Positions 8,221 through 16,247 of a stretch of 62,867 nucleotides of DNA are shown in pieces; the first letter of the stretch is position 1, and each line of letters starts with the position of its first letter. Both the position numbers and the translations under genes were made by a program. The stretch is from Acidobacteriota bacterium (lineage in GTDB: Bacteria > Acidobacteriota > Blastocatellia > Pyrinomonadales > Pyrinomonadaceae). The stretch lies in the NCBI GenBank assembly GCA_003222975.1, contig QHXN01000016.1, positions 1 to 62,867 of the forward strand, given 5' to 3'. Under the pieces are notes generated by a model. The model saw only the letters and a list, made by a program, of their open reading frames with translations. It ran no database searches and was not told the origin of the DNA.

Positions 8221-9165
8221 ATGATAAAAGTCAGCGTTCTAATCATCACTTACAACCATGCGCCCTTCATCGCGCAGGCGATTGAAAGCGCGCTGATGCA
8301 GCGCACAAGCTTCGACTACGAGATAGTGATCGGGGAGGACTGCTCGACGGACGGCACGCGAGAAATCGTGCGCTCTTACGCGCAGACCCATCCCGACCGG
8401 ATTCGCCCGGTGTTTCACAAGCACAACCTCGGCGGCTCCGCCAACGGGCAGGCGACTCTGCCCGCCTGCCGGGGCGAGTACGTGGCGATCCTCGAAGGGG
8501 ACGACTACTGGGTTTCCGACCGGAAGCTTGAGAAACAGGTCGCGCTTCTGGAGGGGCGATCGGGCAGCGCCGGCTGTTTTGCGAACTCCATCGTAGTGGA
8601 CGACGCCGGCAATGTGATCTCGCCCGACTTCTTCGCGTACTATGGGTCTCAGACGAAGCCGGAGATTCGGACGGAGGACATCGTGCCGTTCGGCCTCTCC
8701 CCGGCCAATACCGTTATCTTCAAGCGTGAGGTACTGTCCAACGCGCCGAAGTGGTATCGGAGGTATCCGACCCACTGCGGCATGGACTTGCTGATTAGCC
8801 TTAACGGCCCTTACTTGTTCCTGAATGAGGCCGTCGGGGCTTACCGCCTGCATCCGGGGAGCAACTGGTCATCCAGGTCACTGCCGTACCAGGTATCCAT
8901 CAACCTGCGGTATCTCAAGAACCTTTATGATGACGAACTGATTCGCCGAGAATACGGCGCGGTGATACGGGAGAGCGTGGAAGCACATCTGAACAATCTT
9001 TTCACCAACACCGGCAGTTTGCGGGAGCGCGCCGAAGTCCTTCGGCACTTCATAAAATTCTTGGCCGCCCCCCCGTGGAACAGGGAACTAATCGTCACGG
9101 GCACCGAACGCTTTTACCGGAGATTCGTGAATACGGCGCGGAGGCGACTGAGACCATCCGCCTGA
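8221..9165 (+). CDS. Glycosyltransferase family 2
   Basis: 314 residues from ATG 8221; an upstream TTG at 8182 overlaps the aminotransferase and adds only 13 residues. The GT-A fold is seen in VSVLIITYNHAPFIAQAIES, EIVIGEDCSTDGTREIV and the metal-binding EGDDYW. It probably transfers a sugar from a nucleotide donor to a lipid-linked glycan on the cytoplasmic face. It is the last gene before the base-composition change at about 9.2 kb; a 146-base gap with a promoter-like sequence follows. Confidence 0.9.
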   Translation: MIKVSVLIITYNHAPFIAQAIESALMQRTSFDYEIVIGEDCSTDGTREIVRSYAQTHPDRIRPVFHKHNLGGSANGQATLPACRGEYVAILEGDDYWVSDRKLEKQVALLEGRSGSAGCFANSIVVDDAGNVISPDFFAYYGSQTKPEIRTEDIVPFGLSPANTVIFKREVLSNAPKWYRRYPTHCGMDLLISLNGPYLFLNEAVGAYRLHPGSNWSSRSLPYQVSINLRYLKNLYDDELIRREYGAVIRESVEAHLNNLFTNTGSLRERAEVLRHFIKFLAAPPWNRELIVTGTERFYRRFVNTARRRLRPSA

Positions 9166-9223
9166 GATTTGCCGCGTGAACGGGCGGCGGGTGAACGCGG
9201 AGCGGAGTGCTGCCGGTCGCATT

Positions 9224-9251
9224 TGGACATTCAATATCCGGTTGATATACT
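9224..9251 (+). promoter_or_regulatory. Candidate sigma-70-type promoter before the lower-GC module
   Basis: TGGACA at 9224-9229 and TATACT at 9246-9251, 16 bases apart, each match the consensus at five of six positions. The element lies in an AT-richer gap about 60 bases before the glycosyltransferase start at 9312, where GC content drops. This is inferred from sequence only. Confidence 0.45.
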
Positions 9252-9311
9252 TGCCGCAGCTCATAAAGACCTTCATCAGCGTGGTTGTTAGTAACGTAAG
9301 TAATTTAGGCA

Positions 9312-10553
9312 ATGGTCGATCCAAACGAAAGCACTAACCTCCCGTTATTGAATGGCGCTCGCGTTGTCATCGTCATCGGGCCGTTTGATTTAGGTGGCGC
9401 TGAGCGGCAGGCGCTCCTGCTAGCGCGGTATTTAGCTCGCGAACAGAACGCCCGCGTTGAAATGTGGGGAATGCGCAAACCGGGCCGCGTTTCCGACCTG
9501 TGTGACAAATACGGCATCCCGTGGCGAGTGGCCCCGATCCCGCTCGATTGGCATCCCAGCCGACCCAAACAACTTGCTCGTCTGCTCAAATTTGCGTGGG
9601 CGTTGCGGAGCGCCAAGGCCGACGTGATACTGCCCTTCATGTTTTATCAGAGCGTTGCCTGCGCACTCGTGTGGCGGTTGGCGGGGGCGCGTGCGTTCGT
9701 CTGGAATCAGCGCTGTGAAGGGCGCGACCGTCTCGGACCCGCAGCGGAAAAGTTAGCTGTCCGTTTAACTCCTTACTTCATCGCCAACTCCGTACATGGC
9801 TCGCAGTTTCTTAACCAGAAACTGGGGGCTCCACCTGACAGGATTCGCGTTGTTTATAATGGAGTCGAACCGGCCCCTGCGGAGCGCGACCGCGCAGCGT
9901 GGCGAGCCGAACTGGGCGTCACAGACGATTGTTTTCTCGCTTGCATGGTGGCTAACTTACAATTGTTTAAGGATCACGCCACCCTGCTGAGAGCTTGGCG
10001 CATTGTCGTGGATCGTTTGAAGGAGATGGGTCGCCAGGCCGTGCTGCTGCTGGCCGGTCGTTTCGACCATACCCACGAACGACTCAAAGTGCTTGCTTAT
10101 GACCTGGATTTAGGAAGAACGGTGCGGTTTCTCGGGGGCGTGAGCGATGTATCGGGGCTACTAAGCGCCGTTGATCTCGGCGTCCACAGTTCCATTAATG
10201 AAGGCTGCCCAAACGGAGTGTTGGAGTGTATGGCAGCGGGTTTGGCGGTGGTAGGGACAGATTACGCGGGTATACGAGAGGCTGTAGGCCCCGCGGGGTT
10301 CCCGTTTCTTGCCGAACCGAAGAACCCGGAAGCCCTCGCCGAACAAATTCTCAGGCTCGCTCTCGATCCGGAATTGCGGCGCAAAGCCGGAGAGACAAAT
10401 CGGCGACGAATCACAGCGGAATTCAGTCCCTATGGCATGTATCAGAATGTCATGTCGGTGATTGGGGAGGCGATGGGCGGCGCAAGGAGCGGCGAGCATA
10501 TTTCTTCCAGCCGACTGGTACTCGGCGAGAGACATCAATCCTCTGAACAGTGA
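9312..10553 (+). CDS. Glycosyltransferase family 4 (module copy 1)
   Basis: 413 residues. The N-terminal acceptor domain begins RVVIVIGPFDLGGAERQALLLARYLA. The C-terminal nucleotide-sugar domain has CMVANLQLFKDHATLL, VRFLGGVSDVSGLLSAVDLGVHSS and the EX7E-type NEGCPNGVLECMAAGLAVV. It retains a GT4 fold for retaining sugar transfer in the cytoplasm. Codons are visibly less GC-biased than in flanking genes. Clear paralogues lie at 14886 and 16248, and a remnant at 13545. Its TGA overlaps a possible GTG start of the next gene. Confidence 0.93.
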   Translation: MVDPNESTNLPLLNGARVVIVIGPFDLGGAERQALLLARYLAREQNARVEMWGMRKPGRVSDLCDKYGIPWRVAPIPLDWHPSRPKQLARLLKFAWALRSAKADVILPFMFYQSVACALVWRLAGARAFVWNQRCEGRDRLGPAAEKLAVRLTPYFIANSVHGSQFLNQKLGAPPDRIRVVYNGVEPAPAERDRAAWRAELGVTDDCFLACMVANLQLFKDHATLLRAWRIVVDRLKEMGRQAVLLLAGRFDHTHERLKVLAYDLDLGRTVRFLGGVSDVSGLLSAVDLGVHSSINEGCPNGVLECMAAGLAVVGTDYAGIREAVGPAGFPFLAEPKNPEALAEQILRLALDPELRRKAGETNRRRITAEFSPYGMYQNVMSVIGEAMGGARSGEHISSSRLVLGERHQSSEQ

Positions 10554-10597
10554 GTTCATCTACCTCGAATCCTATTTTACCGCTTCACCACAACGTC

Positions 10598-11386
10598 ATG
10601 GAAAATGAACAAATAACATTTTCATTTGGGAAGAACTGGAGATCCTTTGTCGATACGGTTTCTGAAGACACGGTGGCACGCGCCCGGCGAGACATCGAAG
10701 AATGGCTGGGGGCAGAGACGGTCGCCGGCAAAACCGTCCTGGACATAGGCAGCGGATCGGGAATTCATTCGCTCTGCTATTTCCTGTTAGGCGCGAAGGA
10801 AATCGTCTCTTTCGATCTAGACCCCTTTAGCGTGGAATCGACCCGCCTCTTATGGCAGAGAGCAGGCGGCCCCTCCAACTGGCACGTGACTCAAGGTTCA
10901 ATCCTCGATCCGGACTTCGTGGCCGGGCTGGCAAAGCATGACATCGTTTATTCCTGGGGCGTGCTGCATCACACCGGCGCGATGTGGAAAGCCTTGGACG
11001 TAGCTGCTTCGCTCGTCAAGGACGGCGGGCGGTTCTGGATCGCCATTTATGTAAAAACGCCGGAGTACCCGCAGCAACTGGCGTTAAAACAGTCTTATAA
11101 TCGGGCCTCGAAATTTGGCAAAAAGGTTCTTGAGTGGAAAGAGATCTACAAGATAATGAAAGCCAGGTGGCATGCTGGTCTTAATCCTTTGGCGTGGAAC
11201 GAGAAAAAAGGGAGAGGAATGGATATCTATCATGACATTAAAGATTGGCTTGGCGGACTGCCGTATGAAGTTGCCAGCAAAGAGGAGGTAGTCGATTTTT
11301 GTAGGGAGAGAGGTTTTCTGGTTGAAAAGATTAGCGAGGGAGAAGCAAATACTATTTATCTGTTCTCGCTTACAGAAAGGTCATAA
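10598..11386 (+). CDS. Class I SAM methyltransferase (module copy 1)
   Basis: 262 residues from ATG 10598. This start matches that of the paralogue at 13818, both giving 262-residue proteins beginning ME-E and then TFSFGKNWRSFVDTVSE. Motif I is VLDIGSGSGIHSL, with SFDLDPFSVEST and DIVYSWGVLHHTGAMWKALD downstream. A GTG at 10550 would overlap the glycosyltransferase stop and is less likely. It probably methylates a sugar or a polymer end; the substrate is unknown. Composition is AT-richer than in the second copy. Confidence 0.9.
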   Translation: MENEQITFSFGKNWRSFVDTVSEDTVARARRDIEEWLGAETVAGKTVLDIGSGSGIHSLCYFLLGAKEIVSFDLDPFSVESTRLLWQRAGGPSNWHVTQGSILDPDFVAGLAKHDIVYSWGVLHHTGAMWKALDVAASLVKDGGRFWIAIYVKTPEYPQQLALKQSYNRASKFGKKVLEWKEIYKIMKARWHAGLNPLAWNEKKGRGMDIYHDIKDWLGGLPYEVASKEEVVDFCRERGFLVEKISEGEANTIYLFSLTERS

Positions 11387-11531
11387 GCTGTCGAGTCCCG
11401 ACTCAACTGTGAAATTCGCCCGCCGCGGTCTGGACATGCGCGTGCATTTCACCTGCGAACGAGAACAGTGTACTGGGTTCTCACGGCTACCGTATGACTT
11501 GGCCGCCAAATATTGAAGCGCGACATTCGAT

Positions 11532-13442
11532 ATGTGTGGAATTGCTGGAATAGTCAGGTGGAAGAAGCAGCCCGATTCTGACGCCGAGATACAGCGGATG
11601 ACTGCTGCCGTCGCTCATCGCGGGCCCGACGGAGTTGGCTTTTACAGGCGCGACGGGGTGGCGCTCGGTCATCGCCGGTTGGCTATCATCGATCCGGAGC
11701 TGGGTGTACAGCCGATGGCCGACGAGGACAAAACAGTTTGGATTACCTATAACGGTGAGCTATACAACTTCCGTGAGCTGAAGGCGCAGTTGAAAAGCAA
11801 GGGGCACCGCTTCGTTACCGACTGTGATACCGAGGTGGTGATCCACGCCTACCAGGAGTGGGGAGTGGACTGCGTGACGAAGTTCCGCGGAATGTTTGCG
11901 TTTGCCATCGCAGATTTTCGCCAACGCGTTCTGTTTCTGGCGCGCGATCATTTCGGCATCAAGCCGTTACACTACCGGGTGGGTAATGAATACTTAGCTT
12001 TTGCGTCGGAACTTTCCGCGCTGCGTAAAGTGGATGATGCGCCTCCCACGGGAAGCCTACAGGCCGTGGATCTCTATCTGCGTTACAATTACATTCCCAC
12101 ACCACACACTATTTATCACGAGGTTTATAAGCTCCCCCCGGCCAGCTACATGGTCATTGGTTTCGACGGTGACCGCAGTGGGCCGGTTAAATACTGGGAC
12201 GTTCAATTCAGATCCAAAAATGGATTGTCAGAGCGTGACTGGGAAGAGCGTGCCGAGGAGACGATTCGCGACTCTGTGAAAGCACACCTGGTGGCGGACG
12301 TCCCATTCGGAGTCTTTCTGTCCGGCGGCATCGACTCTACGCTGGTTGCCTGGCAGATGAGTGAGATCCTGAAAACGCCGGTTCGCGCCTTTGCCATAGG
12401 GTTCAACGAGCAACAGTATTCGGAACTCGCATACGCGGAAGAAGCTGCCCGCGGCTGCGGCGTTGAGCTGCATTCTGAAATCGTTCGCGATGACGCGCTT
12501 CAAATACTGCCGGACTTGGTCGCGCACTATGGCGAACCTTTTGGAGACAGTTCATGTATTCCGACGTGGTACGTCTCGCGCCTGGCGCGCGAACACGTGC
12601 CCATGGTTCTTTCCGGTGATGGCGGGGACGAAGCCTTTGGTGGTTATTGGAGCTATGTCAATTGGATGAATGCTGACCCGATTTTAGAGGCTCGTCAACT
12701 CATGCGATCCGCGATACAGTCAACCAGGCAACTGGCGCCGCGCGCCGGCTTCTATTGGTTGAGGAAATCTCTGAAGAAATCTCTGCAGACGTTTCTGAAG
12801 AATGGTAATGAGTTGTCTGAATGGCAGAAACTGGTTCTTTACATCGGTGAGGAGCATCGTCGTGCGCTCTGGCGCCCTGAATTTCACAACGCGATGGCGT
12901 CCAGCAGTGAAGTCTTTAAGAATGCAGACGTCAAAGCTCGAAAGTGGAACCGATTGGCGTATGCACAGTACCTGGATTTTCAGACCTACCTTCCCTGCGA
13001 CATTTTGACCAAGGTTGATGTCGCAAGCATGTATCACGGCTTGGAAGTTCGTACACCCCTGGTAGATCGTGGCGTAGTGGACCTGGCGACTAGTCTGCCC
13101 ACGTTGCAACGGTTCCGCCGCGACCAGTCGGGGAAAGCCGTAGGTAAATACCTTACGAAGAAGGTTCTGGGAAAGGTATTCCCGGATGAGTTCATTCATC
13201 GACCAAAGATGGGCTTCGGGATACCGAGAGCTGAGTGGTTCTATGAAGGATGCTCTGGCCGCCGCTTATGGGATCAGGTAACAGTTGACGAAAGTGCCCC
13301 GCTTTACCAGTTCTTCAAACGCGATCAGGTGCAAGCATTAATGGATGTGCATTCGCCAAAGCATGATAACTCCGGAGCATTATGGCTGTTGCTCGTGATG
13401 GGAATCTGGCTCGGCCAGAATCCGGAAATTTCATTTAGCTAA
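11532..13442 (+). CDS. asnB: Asparagine synthase-like glutamine amidotransferase (module copy 1)
   Basis: 636 residues. It begins MCGIAGI, so Cys2 becomes the N-terminal nucleophile of the glutaminase domain, which fixes the start at ATG 11532. The synthetase domain has the PPi loop SGGIDST at 264-270, LSGDGGDEAFGGY and CDILTKVDVASMYHGLEVRTPLVD. In polysaccharide clusters such proteins commonly amidate a carboxyl group, for example of a uronic acid, using glutamine; free asparagine synthesis is the alternative. A 145-base gap separates it from the methyltransferase. It is the most AT-rich gene of the locus and has a high-GC paralogue at 17789. Confidence 0.93.
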   Translation: MCGIAGIVRWKKQPDSDAEIQRMTAAVAHRGPDGVGFYRRDGVALGHRRLAIIDPELGVQPMADEDKTVWITYNGELYNFRELKAQLKSKGHRFVTDCDTEVVIHAYQEWGVDCVTKFRGMFAFAIADFRQRVLFLARDHFGIKPLHYRVGNEYLAFASELSALRKVDDAPPTGSLQAVDLYLRYNYIPTPHTIYHEVYKLPPASYMVIGFDGDRSGPVKYWDVQFRSKNGLSERDWEERAEETIRDSVKAHLVADVPFGVFLSGGIDSTLVAWQMSEILKTPVRAFAIGFNEQQYSELAYAEEAARGCGVELHSEIVRDDALQILPDLVAHYGEPFGDSSCIPTWYVSRLAREHVPMVLSGDGGDEAFGGYWSYVNWMNADPILEARQLMRSAIQSTRQLAPRAGFYWLRKSLKKSLQTFLKNGNELSEWQKLVLYIGEEHRRALWRPEFHNAMASSSEVFKNADVKARKWNRLAYAQYLDFQTYLPCDILTKVDVASMYHGLEVRTPLVDRGVVDLATSLPTLQRFRRDQSGKAVGKYLTKKVLGKVFPDEFIHRPKMGFGIPRAEWFYEGCSGRRLWDQVTVDESAPLYQFFKRDQVQALMDVHSPKHDNSGALWLLLVMGIWLGQNPEISFS

Positions 13443-13544
13443 TTGGTTGCGGTATTCCATTTTAAGGATCAAGCCACGCATGCCTCATCATCCAGAGCTT
13501 CGGAATGACAGCATGCCCGGCAGTCGCGAGAACCAACTCCCGAA

Positions 13545-13805
13545 GGGGCGCGCGTTACCGTCGTGATACCCGAACTGGAACTCGGCGGGGCCGAGCGCCA
13601 AGCCTTGCTGCCGGCTCAGTACACCTGAGCGAAGAGCAGAATGCCGAGGCGGAAATCTGGGCTTCGGAGGGCGGGGCGAGGAGCAATGCTCTGTGAGGGG
13701 CGGCGCATCTCTTGACGGATCGCCCCGATGCCACGGTTAGCAAATCGCCAAGGGGAAGGTTAAAGGGCTTATCAGGTTGGCTTGGGCGCAGCGCCGGGAT
13801 TGTTT
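13545..13805 (+). pseudogene. GT4 glycosyltransferase 5' remnant
   Basis: Translation gives RVTVVIPELELGGAERQALL, close to the N-terminus of the GT4 genes at 9312, 14886 and 16248, then a TGA at about 13626. Shifting frame gives LSEEQNAEAEIW (matching LAHEQKAEVEVW at 14886), then LCEGRR..RIAPMP, and finally RLKGLIRLAW just before the methyltransferase (matching RMKGLARLAF at 16248). About the first 110 codons survive, with frameshifts and a stop; the rest is missing. The surviving order GT4 then methyltransferase matches module copy 1. Confidence 0.85.
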
Positions 13806-13817
13806 GAAGGAACACGG

Positions 13818-14606
13818 ATGGAAAAAGAGGCCGTTACCTTTTCTTTCGGAAAGAACTGGCGGTCGTTCGTCGATACCGTATCGGAGGAGACGGTGCGGCT
13901 CTCGATGACGAACATTGAGGAGTGGCTGGGGCGGGATTCGGTCGCCGGCAGGACGGTTCTCGACGTTGGCTGCGGCTCCGGGCTTCACTCGCTCTGCTTC
14001 TATCTGCTCGGCGCGAAGGGGGTCGTCTCGCTCGACGCCGACCCCTACAGCGTCGAGTCCACGCGCATCCTGTGGGAGAAGGCGGGCAAGCCCGCGAACT
14101 GGAGAACCTCCCAAGGCTCGATTTTGGATAAGGACTTCGTCGGCGGCCTGGGGTCTCACGAGGTCGTCTACTCATGGGGCGTGCTCCACCACACCGGCTC
14201 GATGTGGGAGGCGCTGGACAACGCCTGCTCGCTGGTCAGCAGGGGCGGCGTGCTCTGGGTAGCCATCTACGTGAAAGGGCCGGACTATCAGAAACACCTC
14301 GCCCTCAAGCAATCTTTCAACAGGGCCTCCGCCGTCGGGAAAAAACTGATCGTCTGGAAAGAGATTTATAAGCTGATGAGGTTGAGGTGGAGTTGGCGTC
14401 AGAACCCCTTCGCGTGGAATGAGAAGAGGGTGCGCGGGATGGACACCTATCACGACCTGGTAGATTGGTTGGGCGGATTGCCTTATGAGGTCGCGAGCAA
14501 AGAAGAGGTCGTCGGCTTCTGTCGGGAGAGGGGCTTCGTGCTGAAGACGATCAATGAGCGGCCTGAAGGTGCGTGCAGCGACTACCTGTTCTCCCTCCCC
14601 GAATAG
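13818..14606 (+). CDS. Class I SAM methyltransferase (module copy 2)
   Basis: 262 residues from ATG 13818 with GAAGGA just upstream; the frame extends back to 13782, but the paralogue supports 13818. Motif I VLDVGCGSGLHSL and VVYSWGVLHHTGSMWEALD match the enzyme at 10598 along the full length (most residues identical by eye), but with higher GC. It is preceded directly by a broken GT4 and followed by a broken asnB, so it appears to be the only intact gene of the second module. Confidence 0.9.
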   Translation: MEKEAVTFSFGKNWRSFVDTVSEETVRLSMTNIEEWLGRDSVAGRTVLDVGCGSGLHSLCFYLLGAKGVVSLDADPYSVESTRILWEKAGKPANWRTSQGSILDKDFVGGLGSHEVVYSWGVLHHTGSMWEALDNACSLVSRGGVLWVAIYVKGPDYQKHLALKQSFNRASAVGKKLIVWKEIYKLMRLRWSWRQNPFAWNEKRVRGMDTYHDLVDWLGGLPYEVASKEEVVGFCRERGFVLKTINERPEGACSDYLFSLPE

Positions 14607-14628
14607 CGCGAAGCGGCGGGCGGCGGGC

Positions 14629-14790
14629 GACGCACCCCCGGCGGGGAACCTGGAGGCCGTCGAGCTGTATCTGCGCTACCAGTACATACCGACGCCGCAC
14701 ACAAATCTACCGCGACGTGTACAAGCTGCCGCTGGCGAGTTATCTCCTCGTTGACTTCGACGGGCGGGCCGGCCGGCTGGACGCGCACGG
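14629..14790 (+). pseudogene. asnB internal remnant
   Basis: This translates as DAPPAGNLEAVELYLRYQY followed by IPTPHT, then after a one-base insertion IYRDVYKLPLASYLLVDFD. It matches the middle of the asnB at 17789 (DNA around 18293-18430). From 14635 to 14702, 68 consecutive bases are identical to that gene; after the insertion the two diverge. Glutaminase N-terminus and synthetase domain are absent. It lies where an asnB would sit after the second methyltransferase. Confidence 0.87.
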
Positions 14791-14885
14791 CCCGGAGTGT
14801 TGCTGCTCCGGCGAGTTGTGGCCGCCGCTCGTGTCCGGCGGGAGCAGGAGCCGCGGGTGCATTTCCAGTAAGGCGAACCCAGCTT

Positions 14886-16100
14886 ATGTCTGTCGAAGGC
14901 AGAACCAGCGACATGCCGACATTGACCGGGCGCCGCGTCCTCATCATCATCGGCCCGCATGAGCTTGGCGGGGCTGAGCGGCAGGCGATCCTTTTGGCGC
15001 GGCACTTGGCCCACGAGCAGAAGGCCGAGGTCGAGGTCTGGGGGTTCGGGGAGCCGGGACGCGCGGCGGAGCTTTGCGAGGAGTACGGGATCAACTGGCG
15101 CAGCACGCCGATTCCCCTGCCGTGGGCGAGCAGCCGGCTCACTCAACTCAGGCGGTTGGTCGAGTTCACCGCGGTGCTTCGCCGCGCCAAGCCCGACGTG
15201 ATCTTGCCGTTCATGTTCCTTCAGAGCGTCGTCTGTGGCATGGTGTGGCGTTTGACCGGGGCGCGCGTGTGCATCTGGAACCAACGTTGCGAGGGGCGCG
15301 ACCGTCTGAGTCGGTGGGCGGAGAGGTTAGCCATCCGCGCCACGCCCTACTTCATCGCTAACTCTGAACACGGCGCGGACTTTCTCGTGCACCGGCTCGG
15401 CATTAGGCGCGACCTCGTGCGCGTCATCCACAACGGGGTGCAACTCGCCCCCCCGCGGCGAGGTAGGGCGGCGTGGCGCAACCAGCTTGGCGTGGGCGAC
15501 GACTGTTTTCTGGTCTGCATGGTCGCGAACCTACAAAGGTTCAAAGACCACGTCACGCTCCTGAAGGCTTGGCGCATCGTGGTTGACCGCCTGCGAGCGG
15601 CGGGCCGCCAAACCGTGCTGCTTCTGGCGGGCCGCTTTGACGACACGCACCTTAGCTTGAAATCACTCGCCTACGACCTGGAACTTGGCAGGAGCGTCCG
15701 GTTCTTGGGACAGGTGAAGGATGTGTCGGGCCTGCTCGGCGCGATTGATCTGGGCGTACATAGCTCGGTCAACGAAGGTTGCCCGAACGGGGTGCTGGAG
15801 TGCATGGCTGCCGGGCTGGCGTTGGCGGGGACGGACTACCCCGGAATACGCGAGGCCGTGGGGCCGGCGGGATATGCGCTGCTTGCCCCGCCCGGCGACG
15901 CGGAGGCGCTCGCCGAGCGGATCATTGCGCTGGCGCTAGACCCTGATCTGCGACTCAGGCTGGGGGTAGCAAACCGGCTCCGCGTCGAGGAAGAATTCCA
16001 CCCGCGAGGTATGTACCAGAAGACGTTGTCGTTAATCGCGGAGGGGCTGGGCGAGCCCCGTGGCGCGCCCCGCGGGAGCGCGCGGTCGTCGAGGTGCTGA
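14886..16100 (+). CDS. Glycosyltransferase family 4 (module copy 2)
   Basis: 404 residues from ATG 14886; the open frame runs back to 14751 through the asnB remnant but that part is not protein-like. It begins RVLIIIGPHELGGAERQAILLARHLAHEQ and has CMVANLQRFKDHVTLLKAWR, VRFLGQVKDVSGLLGAIDLG and VNEGCPNGVLECMAAGLALA. It is nearest to the GT4 at 9312 but GC-rich. ATG at 14913 is another possible start. It probably carries out retaining sugar transfer in polysaccharide assembly. Confidence 0.92.
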   Translation: MSVEGRTSDMPTLTGRRVLIIIGPHELGGAERQAILLARHLAHEQKAEVEVWGFGEPGRAAELCEEYGINWRSTPIPLPWASSRLTQLRRLVEFTAVLRRAKPDVILPFMFLQSVVCGMVWRLTGARVCIWNQRCEGRDRLSRWAERLAIRATPYFIANSEHGADFLVHRLGIRRDLVRVIHNGVQLAPPRRGRAAWRNQLGVGDDCFLVCMVANLQRFKDHVTLLKAWRIVVDRLRAAGRQTVLLLAGRFDDTHLSLKSLAYDLELGRSVRFLGQVKDVSGLLGAIDLGVHSSVNEGCPNGVLECMAAGLALAGTDYPGIREAVGPAGYALLAPPGDAEALAERIIALALDPDLRLRLGVANRLRVEEEFHPRGMYQKTLSLIAEGLGEPRGAPRGSARSSRC

Positions 16101-16117
16101 CCGAGAGTCACGAGGGC

Positions 16118-16137
16118 CGGTGAGTCGAATCTCACCG
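16118..16137. terminator. Short hairpin between two GT4 genes
   Basis: CGGTGAG at 16118-16124 pairs perfectly with CTCACCG at 16131-16137 around a 6-base loop, 18 bases after a stop codon. There is no T-run, so a terminator or attenuator role is only a guess. Confidence 0.3.
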
Positions 16138-16247
16138 CGACCCCCTCGTCCGGGCTGCACCACACATCTGAGGTTATCGGGACGGGGCTCGGGGCGCGCC
16201 CCCGACGCGGCGGGTTTACGTTCCTGAAGTAAAGTTTGCCAGGCCGG

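Noticed and set aside
14751..14885. N-terminal extension of the second GT4
   Set aside because: The extra 45 residues are the frame-shifted asnB remnant and spacer; paralogues start at the later Met.
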